From Ceratodon purpureus (Eukaryota > Streptophyta > Bryopsida > Pseudoditrichales > Ditrichaceae), in assembly GCA_014871385.1 (NCBI GenBank), contig CM026426.1, forward strand, positions 51,942,478-52,006,477: a DNA stretch of 64,000 bases, written 5' to 3'. The notes beneath the pieces are model-generated. The model made no database searches, was not told the origin of the DNA, and saw only the letters and a list, made by a program, of their open reading frames with translations. The first letter of the stretch is position 1, and each line of letters opens with the position of its first letter. This document shows, one piece after another, positions 34,566 through 46,387 of this stretch. Position numbers and translations under genes: made by a program.

Positions 34566-35239
34566 AATTCTAGTGGCCAATTACTTCACTTAATTTATTT
34601 CAATGTTTCATTTTTCCCACATCATGCAATAAACATGTGATACTATGTCGTACCAGTTTGGTATATTTGCCTTTGAAAAATAATGATAATGCCATGATGT
34701 TGGACGCTACAGCTTTCATTTGCCATATGTTTTAGCACAAAGTGGACTAGATGCATACTTCACTATTGAAGAGTATTGATAATGCGATGATGTTAGAAGA
34801 AACTGCTTTCTATGGTTGAATTTTAGCTCGTTGTGGACTAAATGCATACTTTAATGTGTCGTGTAATTGTTTATCTAACGTAGGTATTATATCCTACATG
34901 CCTCACATAGGTTTCCTGAAATAATATAACCCTATACATACATCACATAAGGGAATTTCCTCAATGGTCCCTATAATTAACAACATTATGAGGAAGCAGA
35001 TATATTAGCTCACAATGAACAGTATTTATTTAGCTTTATAATTGAGGTAATTTAGCTCATTGTTGACTTAAATGTGGATTTAGCTCATGGTTGAGGCTCC
35101 CGGAAAACTAGGGTTTTAAATCCCAAAGTCACCATTTTGTCCCAAATTAATGAATTTGGTGTTAGTAGGACAACCGGAGTCAGAGAGACAAGTCTTCCAA
35201 TACATCTAGCCTTGCGGCATTGGAAGAACCTCCAGGAGA
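34566..35239. other. 3' edge of block D with decayed palindromes
   Basis: Several degenerate palindromes (34733, 34828, 35005, 35052, 35078). CATGATGTTGG...GCTTTC segments recur at 34690-34720 and 34780-34815. No gene. Confidence 0.6.
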
Positions 35240-35638
35240 CTACTCTGAGCTTGAAGACACGTGAACTGGAGACTCCTTGCTGGCCCCATGTGCCTTGTCA
35301 GTTTCCATGGCAACATCCGTGGCAACTGCAACTGGAATATAGTGACTTTGGAGGAGGCCTATAGTGACACGTTTGGCCACGGTAACATCAACCTCCATCG
35401 GCTCCGACTGCCTACCACTTTGCCTCTCTACCTCCTCATCCATTGATTTGCCATGTCCCTCCTCCCCCTTTTCCTTGGCTACGTGTTCATTTGTTGTTGA
35501 AAACAGACCACACATATTCCGGATATTAGCAACAACTTGTGGTAAGTGAGTTTCCAACAACAATAACGGAATCCATTGTAAGAAGCCGTTGCAAACAAGA
35601 GCCTCACAACTTATGATGGAACGTAAGGGGCTGCTCAT
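35240..35638 (-). CDS. Unrecognised 132-codon frame
   Basis: ATG at 35638 to TGA-type stop at 35240. The second half is hydrophilic and acidic (EKGEEGHGKSMDEEVERQSGR), ending SPVHVSSSSE. No domain recognised. On the same strand as the block E genes, so it could be a tail exon of one of them. Confidence 0.3.
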   Translation of the reverse strand: MSSPLRSIISCEALVCNGFLQWIPLLLLETHLPQVVANIRNMCGLFSTTNEHVAKEKGEEGHGKSMDEEVERQSGRQSEPMEVDVTVAKRVTIGLLQSHYIPVAVATDVAMETDKAHGASKESPVHVSSSSE

Positions 35639-35774
35639 GCTGGATCCTTCTTAATCTACACATCCCGCATCACTGTGCTCACGATGAGTTCATAGCAACA
35701 CATCATTCAAGAAACAAGGGAAGAATGGAGACAAGAAGAAGATGGAGAACAAGAATAAAGTTAGGAGAAACCCC

Positions 35775-35776
<2 letters not shown>

Positions 35777-35822
<46 letters not shown>
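35777..35822. repeat. 46-base C run
   Basis: Uninterrupted C from 35777 to 35822, close in length to the C run at 6173-6220 and the T run at 44251-44298. Confidence 0.95.
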
Positions 35823-35823
<1 letters not shown>

Positions 35824-37474
35824 AATTTTATTGAAGTACCTTTCAGTTTATGGGTTGCCATTACTCCATCTTAGCTTGGATTAAGGCGTGCTTTAGCATT
35901 TTGGAAAGCTAAGTTGATTGTGCATCTACCCTCAAAATTTCAAGATCGTAGGATCAAAATTCAAAGACTGATAGCTAAAAATCCGAGACCCTTCCTCTAG
36001 CCGCACTCCTTTGACAACCCCAACTTGAGGAGGCGATATCTCACTCCCTATAACTCAGAATTGGACGTGCTTACTACCATTGGAAAGCCCTACAAGAGAT
36101 CTACAACTCTTTCAAATCTCAATCTACTTGAACAAGAAACAAGGGACTGATAAGGAAAACAATGGGAGACACTCTATGGAGTAAGAAGAAAACACAAAAA
36201 GCTTGAAAACAAGCTCCCAAGTACAAGATAAGAAGCCGCCGAAGTGGCGGCTCACCCTAACCCTACCAAGGCTCAAAGCCCTAATCTAAGACCTTCATGG
36301 ATGAATGTTTCCACCAAAGAATGAACAGTGGAAACATGAGTTAACATGTACATCACCAAAATCCTAGCCGCCACGTCACATCTGACACGTCAGCTATGTG
36401 ATTACGTTTCTTGAAACACAATTTAACGCAATTTATCTCACTTTAAACATGCGTATCACTATTGACACCCCTTAGGATGTTGACCAAGTCAAACCGTAGC
36501 CGCCACGTCAATCACGGCCTCCATGTATATGTGATACGTCAACTATGTCAATATGTTTCTTGAAACGCAGTGTGACGCGTTTTTATGTCGCCGAAAACGC
36601 GGGCGTCACTATTGACACCCCCTAGGATGTAGACCAGGTCATAACCTAGCCGCCACGTCAGCTCTAGCTTACACGCATAGGGAACAAGTCAGCTATGTCG
36701 ATATGTTTCTCAAAACGCAGTGTGACGCGTTTTTATGTCATCCAAAACGCGGGCGTCAGTGTTGACACCCCCTAGGATGTAGCTCACAGACAACCTAGCT
36801 GCCACGTCAGCAGAACCTAAACCCTAGACCTATGTTTTTAATAACGCAGTTGAACGTTTCCCATGCCACCCTAAACGCCCTCTACGTTAAAAGAAACGTG
36901 ATGACGTGGGATGTGACTAAATTCATCCAGTACTAAACTACCTTGAGGTAAAAAACCCCCCAAAAAAGTTACTTTCCACAAAGGAAAGCTCTATTTAAGT
37001 TGACGCGTCCCTGGCTTGCGTTGTTATCTTTAATGCTGAACCGTCACTTCAAAATTCAAGTTGACACTCTTTGACAGAACCCGTTATAGCAACATCAAAA
37101 GTGACGCGTGCACGTTAAAACGTTTAACGTGCAGTATGTGTATTTGGATCACATTTCCACACTAATTTCCATAAGTCGAGGTTTACGTCACCGATGACGC
37201 AGTTTAACGCAGGACAGAATGTTATTCTGCTCTAGTGAAATGGCAAGTCAAGCAAGTGGAGGAGACCACCGAAACTAGTTGCTAGAAACAACTACAATAC
37301 AGTAGGTGGACACTAAAAAGTGTCACAAGGAACGTAATGAGAAGAGCTAAGTACGCCACAACTTTAGCAACCGCTTCTATCTTGTTAGAAGTTCGCTCTC
37401 GGGAAATAAAACAAGGAAAATCCGAAATGTATTTGGTAGGCCAAGACAAAAGAGTGGAGGTTTTATGCTTAGCC
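35823..37474. other. Noncoding region of block E
   Basis: Contains the tandem repeat listed at 36365. Rich in ACGCAG and GACGCGT words from 36400 to 37210. No gene found. Confidence 0.55.
36365..36860. repeat. 132-150-bp tandem repeat, about 3.5 copies
   Basis: The marker GCCGCCACGTCA (last copy GCTGCCACGTCA) starts at 36367, 36499, 36649 and 36798. Each unit also contains TTGACACCCCCTAGGATGTAG and, in the later units, AAACGCAGTGTGACGCG. Confidence 0.88.
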
Positions 37475-39062
37475 TTACCAAGGACATGTGAGGCCATTGA
37501 ATCCAATGTCGCTATCTTTATAAGGCAGTTCACCCTTAAATGCACCAGACCCTGGTCTCTTCCTCAACATGGACATGTCAGCATCTTTGTATGATTCTCT
37601 ATCCAACTTAGCAAGTGGAGTAGACGAAAAGTTGGTAGTGGTGTCTTCGCTGGCTTCTGGCTTTGGTGTTGCCAACACATCAAACCCTCATGCTGCCATC
37701 CACCAAGGGTTGCCTTCATGTTTGCACAGAGGACAAGCATGACCTCCCACAAGAAGCTCTGCCCACAAACACCAAGGGTGAAACAAACAATCACAAGAGA
37801 AAGGAAAGACGGTGTTCGCAACAAACTTAAAGTGGCATCGTCGACAAGGTTTGCACAGTTATAGAACTGGTCCCGACCCGCATCTAATCCATTGTTTCCA
37901 TCAGGCGCCTTTGGCTTGATGGAGGCTTGAGCAAGTTTTTTGGTTTTGAACTTCTCCTGGAAGTCTCCGAGTTCCTCCTCCACCTTCTTGTACTTCATTG
38001 CAGCCACATCTACATTCGCCTTTGCTGTTGTCTTGTGCATGTTAGCCGCATCCTACTCCAGGTTGTTTGCCTGAATCTCCCCCCGATCTAGTGGACCTCC
38101 CTATCATTCAGAATCTTCTCCTGCACATCTCCCGTAGCTCCTAACTCTTGTTCCGCAAGAGCATTGCATGCTGGTGGAGGCGTTCATCCTTGGCCTCAAA
38201 GTCAAAAATCCTCCCATCCAGCTGCAATAGGGATTGTCGCTTCATCTGTAGCTCTTTCTCTACAGCTTGAAGCTCCACCGTCTTTCGCCCCACCTCCTCA
38301 AGAAAGTCTTTGAGCTTAGTGGTAGCACTGCTTTTCGTGTTGCCACCAATACTTCCTTGTTGGTGCAGTTCCTTGACTTTGCCAACGGAAGCGACCCCTC
38401 CACAATCACCCCTTGTGTCGCATCCTACATCTTTCAAGAACATTGCCACCTCCTTCAAAGTGCGTTCAACCTAATACCGGAGAAATGGAGGTCTCAACTT
38501 CAATGGATTTAGTTGAGCGTGCTGGAAACGCTCCTCAAGTATCTGAGCTGCTGCCTTGGCCCAATTGACTGGGTGTCCCTCCTTAAAATTGTAAATGCAA
38601 GACCGCAAGAACAATTGATTGAAGGCCTTGTTGTCTAGAGCTTCCCCATACACCTCCATGTAGCATTGGTTGTACGTCTTCAAGGCTACTTCATCACAAC
38701 ATTGCTTGAAGTAGTGTCGATTTTTGTTGACACCATCGCCACGAGGCCATATCTGATTGTACCAAGAGCAAGGCACCATAGCTTCAGTGACCTTGTTGCG
38801 CATGGGTCCTTCATTGCTAAGCCCAAATGCCTCCACAAAAAACCTAGGCGGATACTTGGCGTTGTCTCTCCGCAGCAGCAACGGTGCCAGCGCCTGGAGG
38901 CGCTCACGCAGCTTCTACTCACTTAGCTTCCCACTCAAAGCTTGTAATCCCTTCCGATCCTCGCTCTGTCTTGACCTTCAGCAAACGTTGCAGCTCGTCC
39001 CTGGCTAGAGCTTTCCCTTTCACAAGGGCTCTAGATCGCCGCTCCCTTTCAATTTTGCACAT
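37475..39062 (-). pseudogene. Helical-domain / coiled-coil / RING protein, decayed copy (E2)
   Basis: Minus-strand frame from ATG 39062 (MCKIERERRSRALVKGKAL). A frameshift near 38930 and a TAG at 38917-38915 precede KLRERLQALAPLLLRRDNAKYPPRFF. Then comes the family core RHYFKQCCDEVALK...YMEVYGEALDNKAFNQLFLRSCIYN with VNWAKAAAQ, then coiled coil (38458-38141), then after another frame change a RING-like end FSCDCLFHPWCLWAELL...HACPLCKHEG. A TGA at 37690-37688 stands where the block E3 gene has Trp (WGFD), and the frame continues to TAA at 37475. RING half-sites C.C..H..C and C..C are present. I infer a former E3-ligase-like element protein; no function is proven. Confidence 0.55.
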
Positions 39063-40043
39063 GTTGGAAATAAGCCAATCAGCAGAAAAATAGAAGGATA
39101 GTTAGAAAAAAGTAGAGAAGCAAAACCAATGGCAAGCAAGAGAAAAGGTAGACGCAGCAATGGAGAGCATACGACAAGGTAAAAAACGACAATCTAAAGG
39201 CAGGGCTAAGGAAACTAGAAAAGCTTCAACCGTTAAGAAGCTCCATGTGGAAACAAACACGAAAAAGTTGACAATATTGGGACAAAAAAAGGAGGGAGGT
39301 GGAAACACTAGAATAGTACTAGGACACCTTGGATTGAATGGAACTGCCTGGTCAACATAATGGTGGTGGCAACAAAGGCTTACTAAATTAATCAAGTAAG
39401 GCTACCACATCAAAACTTAATGATGGAAAATTAAGGATATGTCACTTATTGAGGCTCCCAAGACATCACCTTTGCGTCACAACTGTGTAAAAATTGAAAA
39501 GAAATGGTGTGAACTTGATTGTATCCCCTTGTAATTGATCAAATGATCATCCTAATTGGTTAAGATCATCTAAATTGATTTTAGATGAATGCTAATTGAC
39601 TGCAAGTTAGAAATAATGCAAGTTGGATGAATGAATTAATGCAAGTTGAATGAATGAGTGCAAGTTAGATGAGTGCAAGTTAGAAACGATGTTATGCATT
39701 GCTCACATTGGTGATGAAATTAAGACGTAAAATACGAGGGAATCCTGAATTTAGTGGAATTGTGAGGCTACACAATTTAGTGGAATTGTAAGGCTACTTT
39801 CCGATAGGAACAAGTTATGACAAACAAGAGCAGAGAAACAAAGAAGAACAAGGTAATAGACAAGAATCAAACTACCCAATAACAAACCGAAAGTCTTGAT
39901 TCCAGCAGTGATTAAGAGATTTACTAATAAAAGTGTAATTGGCAATTTGAATTCTTTCCCGGCCTGCCACTCAATAAACTAAAAACACTTGTCAAAGAAA
40001 ATTTATTGTTTGGTGCTTGATTCTTGGAGTCCGTGGCTTCATT
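39063..40043. other. AT-rich spacer with a TGCAAGTT minisatellite
   Basis: Between about 39595 and 39690 the phrase TGCAAGTTAGA/TGCAAGTTGGATGAATGA recurs six or seven times. Otherwise no gene or element recognised. Confidence 0.6.
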
Positions 40044-40469
40044 CTAGTGTCCACCTTTCGATTCAAGTTGGCGTAGCTGCTGTAGAGAACTCCGGTAAGC
40101 AGAATTGTTGCGCTCTAAGATTGATGCCAGCTTTGCTACTTCCTCTTGGGCGGCCTCCAAAGTGTCGTTGTTGGCAGCAATTGCTTTGTTGATTTCCAAT
40201 TGCTCCTTGTCTACATCCGCCTTCTCTTGGAGCTCACCGGCTATAGCAAACTCTATGGTCCTTCTCCAAAAATCTTCTTTCATAGAATTCAACAACTCAT
40301 CCTCTGTTTCCAACGCCAATATCCAGGCTTGTAAACGAGTGTTAGCTAACTTCTTCTCGTCTAGCGCATATGCAAACTGCTGGAGTTTTGAAGTCTTTAG
40401 TTGCAACTCCTTTAGCAATGCGTCCACTTTCCTTGCACCAGTGACAACACTTTTAGCCATTAATTGCAA
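40044..40469 (-). pseudogene. Coiled-coil fragment of the block E RING family
   Basis: 142 codons (GARKVDALLKELQLKTSKLQQFAYALDEKK...) closely match residues near the C-terminal half of the plus-strand copy at 47472-48134, roughly 80 percent identical by eye. It has no helical domain or RING attached, so it is a detached fragment of a further copy. Confidence 0.65.
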
Positions 40470-40654
40470 GAAGCAGCCATTTTTGCAAAGAATACAAATA
40501 CTCTACATGGCATACCAAGGAGTTTGAAACACATGACCAAGAAAGGATTCAACACTGCGTCATTAGCCACAAGTTAAACATTTACTCAATGTGTACATAG
40601 TTTGAAATAATCAATAATTAGGCGAAACATGAGCAAAGTAGTAAGTGTGACTTA

Positions 40655-42839
40655 CACGAACTTGAATCTCCACCAGCTGTTGCCTCCAAATTCTTCTTCA
40701 TGTTGCAGACATCCTCCCCCATCTTTGCTGTAAGAGGAAACCCAAACTGAGCCATCCAAGCTCCAGTGAAGGACGTACCACAGCGTGGACAATTAGGTTC
40801 GCTTTAACTGTAGCAACTCTACAATGCACGTTGGATGAAGTCCACACCCACTAGAACCGACAACAATAGCACACGCTACAAATTTATATTTCCCACGTAC
40901 CTTGCATAGTTTCAATTTTGACTCAATTGGCAACTCAGGCAACGACGTCCATGTTGGATACAAAAATGGAGCTCTTGTTTGCAGCATCAAGGTGAAATTT
41001 TGAAGGTTTAGCAATTTCTCCTTGGCAGCGGTAATGGCACGAGCATATCGCTCAACTGCATTGGCAGCTTGTGGCAAGTTATCCTCTTCAATGACTAGTA
41101 TGGATTCCTCTGTCTTTTGTTGCGAATCCGAATTAGCAATTAGCTTCTCCAACATATCCCGTCCCTCACTCCACTTCTGAGCTGACATCTCGTTGCTACC
41201 TTTGCACTTCAGCTCATTTGCCGCGGCACTAGTTGCAGTATACTCCTCTTGCACGAGGGAGAGCACAATAAAGTGGACCATAAAGTGCAACATGTGATCT
41301 CTAGAAAGTGAATATGAAGTGTGCTGTTTTTTATAGCTCAAAGCTCATTTTGAGCATTTTGGTGTAGTTTTTGAGCATTTTAGTCACTTCCTAGGGTGTC
41401 ATACGGTGTATTTCATGCATCATCACAATAAAGACATCTTCATTTGAAACTTAAATTGACCATTAATTCTTAATCATGAATGTGAACTTTTCCAAAGTCT
41501 TGATTTCTTCATTTGGTGCCCTCTATTGGCTTTAGAGGATGTTTTTTTCAATTTGAAAAACAATGTTTGGTGAAAAAAAATACGCACAAAAAGTACCACG
41601 CAAGTGAGCCTCTTAAAAAACATCCTTGCGGTTTTTTTGGAACCCTAAACCAATTAATGAGTATATGAATTGACTATTTTAGAATACCTCTCAAACATAC
41701 AGAGGGCACCACTTAATTAAAAGTGGTTTTTTGATAGTTTTTGATTCTTTTATAGTCACTTTTTCAAATGACTGCATTCATTTTGCTTGGATTTAAAGCC
41801 TTCATACAATAAGTTTAAAGTATCTACTTTGCACGAAATTTTTCTAAGTTGTAGAAAAACAAGTTGAGAATCCATATTAGCAAAAAAATTGACTTGAATT
41901 ACATCTTTCCATCACTTTTGTGCAATTTTTGCAAAAAGGCTGAAACTAGCAAATAGCAAAGCACTTTTTTGGTCCACTTTATTGTGCTTTTCCCCACGCC
42001 GCACTCATGGTTTCGCCACTACCAGGAAGACCTTTCTTCAACTTAATCACTACCTTCAACAGGTCGTCTTAGACAACTAATGCTTCTTCTTGAAGCTTGT
42101 AACTATCTCTCAAATCTGCCTCTACCTTGTGTATAGCTTCATCTCTTTGGATACAGGGTGTTTTATGGAGCTTTTCTTATCGGCAGTTGTTACTTTGTAG
42201 TTGGCAATGATGGCGCACAAGCAGGCAAGACGCTCCCGCATTGCCACATGACCTAGTTGTGGCGGTTCAGTGACTTAATAGCCATTCGAATTTTGTGCCT
42301 CTTCACTGCCTCTGCCATCTGGTGAGCCTCAAGTTTGTGCACAAACGTCGCAAAGCAAGCGCGTAAGAACCTCATAGAAAAAGAACTGTTGGTTGGGTGG
42401 CCTCCATACACAAGCCTATATAGTGTTTCCAAAATTGTGCCGCTTGGTCCTGGTCAACACAACTGTCTATAGGAAACCCATACTTGTTTGTTTAAGGATA
42501 CCAGTTTGTGAGAATTTTGGCGCCAGAAATAGTTGCTAGCGTTTGGACGTGGTCCACCTCAACACCATGGTCACAAAGTCCACAGACAAGGGTCAAGAAT
42601 TGCTCGTCATAGACACCCTCACGACCTTAAGCATGGGCGCCACAACATACATTTGTTGTTGGAGATCTTGCGGAATTCCATCCAACATAATCGGCTCTTG
42701 GAATTTGTCGCTGCCAATGTCTCCCTTCCATCTCCAACATTGCTAGGACCTGTTTGCATTGCTGCCTCGGTGTGAATAGAATCTGCTCGACGTGCGCGGG
42801 CTTGGACTTTCCTTTACAAAGTCGAACGGGTCTCCTCAT
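40655..42839 (-). pseudogene. Helical-domain / coiled-coil / RING protein, interrupted by an insertion (E1)
   Basis: Starts at ATG 42839. After frame changes it shows GIPQDLQQQMYVVAP...GVYDEQFLTLVCGLCDHGVE, which aligns with GIPTDFREKLVLAE...VHDEEFFHRVVGLCMEG of the E3 copy, then LVYGGHPTNSSFSMRFLRACF, then a coiled coil. The 727-bp inverted-repeat element at 41262-41988 splits the gene. Beyond it come EEYTATSAAANELKCKG..., a helical region and a RING-like end VACAIVVGSSGCGLHPTCIVELLQLK, with PNCPRCGTSF reached only after a one-base frameshift near 40800. Multiple stops make it a clear pseudogene. Confidence 0.5.
41262..41988. mobile_element. 727-bp non-autonomous element with ~19-bp terminal inverted repeats
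   Basis: AGCACAATAAAGTGGACCA at 41262-41280 is repeated as its exact reverse complement at 41970-41988, and both ends continue with a related AAAGTGC. The interior is AT-rich and has no long frame. It sits inside the E1 pseudogene, so it inserted after that gene. No convincing target-site duplication could be identified, so the superfamily is open. Confidence 0.75.
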
Positions 42840-44247
42840 ATCTACAACGAGATTGAAGGCACTGAGTCAACATCTAATACAACTAGAAGCCACAACTAAA
42901 TACAACATCTTATTCAAAGGCCATACATACTCAGATGGCAACGACTTATACATACGACAACACAGTGACAACGATGCTTGTTGGGTGCGGCATTAGCAAC
43001 AGGCAACAATGACAACAAGATTCAAGGCACTTCAAAATCTACAACAAGCTTGATGGTTCTAAAATAGTATACTGAATTTGTAACCCCTAATGCTGCGGGA
43101 TAAACCTCTCCTCTCCACCAAAGTTTGATCCCTCAAGCTCAAACTCCTAAAATTTTGCTCTCTGATTGAGATCCAAATTGTGGAATGGGGTCATTGATGT
43201 AGAGAAAACAAATTTTAAGCTTGGGAGGACGTCTGAGTTAGGATTCCAATGCAATCTCTGGTGCTAAACTATGAATTAGGGGTTGGGAGTATGCCGGGAT
43301 GAATTCATTGCAGAAGTTGCCTTGATGCCAACAGCTTTAGTGACTTTGCTCATTCAAGTCTCATTGTTTTGAGCTGAACTTCTCAAACTGTCTCGCTTCA
43401 CTCACTTAGACAATGACGGCTGTGGGTGGCCAGTTTCTTGGATCTTTTAATTTGTGACAATGATGATTTGTTTCTTTCAATGGAGCCATCAAAATTAATA
43501 TTACTCATCGAAATGTAAATGTTACTCAAGTGTAGGCATTGAACATGGTAAAATGCCCATTGTAATCCTAAAATTTCTTAGGTTTTTTCCATTTTCCACT
43601 TCAATCTATGGACATCAATCTTTACTTTGATCGTCTGGGTTGGGACTTTATAACATAATAGAATTTCTAGAAAAGAATTATGAAATAGCATTCTTTTGTA
43701 ACCAATCTAATAAAAATATTGTTTTAGACATGCTACACTTGTCTTTTGTGTGTTTTTTTATTTTTATTTTTATTTTTTTTTATTTTTTATTTTTTTTTAA
43801 TACAATTAGCTGACATAGTCATCTTTGTCATGCACCAAATCCCCCAAAATCCATAATGCAAAAAACCTAAGGAAAAAATAATTAGAGCATGTCAACCTAG
43901 TCAAAAATTGTGTCAAAAAAGATTGTTTTTAAATTTTAGTCGTTATGATCTTCTAATCTCCACAATTGATTCTGATAAAATTTATTGAGCTATCTACTAC
44001 AATAATTGAATTGAAGACCTTATGGTTAGAATTAGAAAATAATGATTTTTTAGTCATTCATGCTTTTTACTTTGGAAATGGCATTTTTGAAGCGTTTTTT
44101 GGTGAAACATAGTCAAAGAACTTTAGGGTTTAAGAAATGATTATGATTTTTAGAATTCGGCAATGGATATGTTGTTTTGGCAAGATTTTTTTTTAATATA
44201 CAATGGGGATTTCTTCCCTCTTTTCCTTTCCATTTGCATTTTCTTAT

Positions 44248-44298
<51 letters not shown>

Positions 44299-44399
44299 CC
44301 TTTCTTTCTTTCTTTTTATGCTCCTTCTTTCCCTCTTTTTCTTCACATTTGCATTCCCTTATTGGTCTTCATTTTAGTTTTTCTAATATATTTAATTAT
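42840..44399. other. AT-rich region with homopolymers, no gene recognised
   Basis: Low-complexity T/A stretches, including TTTTTATTTTTATTTTT near 43750-43800. No coding domain recognised. Confidence 0.5.
44251..44298. repeat. 48-base T run
   Basis: Uninterrupted T from 44251 to 44298. A second long T run lies at about 46359-46387. Confidence 0.95.
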
Positions 44400-44420
44400 T
44401 TTTTTAAATACATTTAATTG

Positions 44421-45003
44421 GTTTTTGTTACAAATGCAAGATTATATGGACATGGTAATTTCATTGATCAACGTAGAGACTTAGTTAAGAAGGGAGAAAA
44501 AGAGCCAATTTATTGAAGATTATTTACATTTGCATTCTCTTATTGGTTTTTGTTACAAATGCTGACAATTGGCTAACAATTAGCAAAAGTAATTGGTGGT
44601 ATTACACCATGTCGTGTAAGTGCTCATGAAAGAAAGACTCCATTATTGCTACCGATGATACAATCCAAACACAAGCTCTCACCACCGGAGCCATTGTAAA
44701 CTCATATGAATCCTTTCACCTGAAAAACAAGAGACAAGCAAGAAACTCACTTGTAGTTTGCATTGCCCTGCAACCAAGAGGCCCAAGATGCTGAGTCCCA
44801 CACAACCGAGGCCGTTACTTGCATATTGTTGCTCCCAAACCAGAGTCATGTTACAATTAGCTGACAATTAGTTTTTCAAATATATTCAATTGGTTTTTGT
44901 TAAAAATGCAAGATTTATATTGACGTAGTATTCTTATTGATCAACATAGAGAACTTAGTTAAGAAGGGAGTAAAAGAGCCAATTTATTGAAGATTATTTA
45001 GAA
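44421..45003. repeat. Direct repeat of ~110 bp, copies about 470 bp apart
   Basis: GGTTTTTGTTACAAATGCAAG...GATCAACGTAGAGACTTAG...AGCCAATTTATTGAAG at 44421-44530 recurs with small changes at 44892-45003. Confidence 0.85.
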
Positions 45004-45050
45004 ACCTATACAAGGGATGTGAAAGGCGCTCCCTTCTTCTACCTCTAGAA

Positions 45051-45408
45051 TGTTGCAACCGCGTCAGTACGTGCCGACAATAGGCTTCAAGTACTTCTTT
45101 TTGACATTAAACCAGAGGTTGTGGATGCAATAAGCTTCTCTACATGTCGGCATTCTCGAAGGTACATCTACAATCTACTAATCGAAAGAAGCAAGACATT
45201 TGGTGAAGCCAACAATCTTTGATAAGGGATGGTCATATAGATGTAAGAATGCTTGACTAAATCATCTCGTTATCTTGTTAAGACTCTTACTTTTGATTTT
45301 TATCAATTGATTTGCATGTTCCTTTTTATTTTACAGAGTTATAAGCAAGAGGACACACAGGTTCTCAAGCCATGTTGTGTTTATATTGCCGCTACTCCTA
45401 CTCAAAAG
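45051..45408 (+). pseudogene. Exon-like remnants upstream of the E3 gene
   Basis: 45051-45222 reads NVATASVRADNRLQVLLFDI...IYNLLIERSKTFGEANN without a stop. 45337-45408 is a 24-codon exon-like piece with a good acceptor (TTTTACAG) and donor (AAG|GTATGT), reading SYKQEDTQVLKPCCVYIAAT. They may be 5' exons of the plus-strand block E gene; no domain recognised. Confidence 0.35.
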
Positions 45409-46354
45409 GTATGTATTTTTGAATTTCCATGATTTAAATTTTACTTATAAATTTTATATTTTAAAATTTTTATTTAAATTTTATTTATAAATCTTACTTT
45501 TATAGGGCAAAGTCATTTGCACTATCATCGCATTTGATTGTCTTTTTTCACTAACTTCTATTCCATCGCCACTTTATCCTCTCTTTGCTTAACTCTGCTT
45601 CATCATTGTGATGCTCTTTATATCTATCTTCTCTCTACACCCTCTTTTCCTTTTCACCTCGTCCTCATTTTTTAGTTTGGACCTTCTGGTTTTTTTTATA
45701 CTATCAATTACTATCATTTCCTATTCTTCTCTAATTTGCATCTCTAATTATTGTCCTTTTCTTTAGACTATATTTTCTAATGTTCTTCATTTTTTGATTT
45801 TTTTATCATTGTTTGCATGATTGCATCACATGATTTTCTCCATGACTTTGAAATCCCCACTTCTTCTTTTATCTCATTTGAACTCTTGCAATAATTCTCA
45901 TTTCTTTAATTCATATTCCAATTTTTGAAATTTTTTTTATGCCTCTCTCTTTATTCATGCTTTTCTATTTTTGCTTTAACCCCTTCATCTTTCTTTATTC
46001 CCTTTTTTTTAATTCATCTTTTTTATACTATCAGCTATTATCATTTCCTCTCTAATCATCGCCCTTTTCCTTACACTAATCGTCAAATATGTTCTTTATT
46101 TTTTAATTTTCTTTATCATTGTTTGCATTAGTGCATGTTTTTTTAAAATATTTACCTTCTCTCTTGATGACGTAGAATTTGTTAAATCTTAAAAAATTAA
46201 AAAAAGGAGATATAGTTATAGAACATTTTTTTGATTTTATTTTTATTTTTTTAATTCCTTTCTTCGTTTTCCTACCTTTCAATTCCCTCTTCTTTCTTTA
46301 TCTCCTACATCTTTATTCCCATCGTGTTTCTTCTATATCTTTATTCCCATGGTC

Positions 46355-46387
<33 letters not shown>

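Larger units (their letters stand above)
26548..35100. repeat. Block D dispersed palindrome, arms TTTAGCTCAC / GTGAGCTAAA
   Basis: About 20 copies of two complementary 10-base arms around one central base. Good copies occur near 26630, 26757, 27007, 27091, 27277, 27403, 28942, 30133, 30374, 30581, 31008, 31738, 33430 and 33575. Weaker copies are near 26548, 26713, 26842, 34733, 34828 and 35052. The commonest variation is C to T next to the centre. Ten lie in the 0.9 kb before the first gene, several lie in introns, and none was seen outside the block. Confidence 0.93.

Noticed and set aside
10237..35100. Palindromes as CRISPR-like repeat arrays
   Set aside because: Spacing is irregular, copies lie in introns and between eukaryotic genes, and no cas genes are present.
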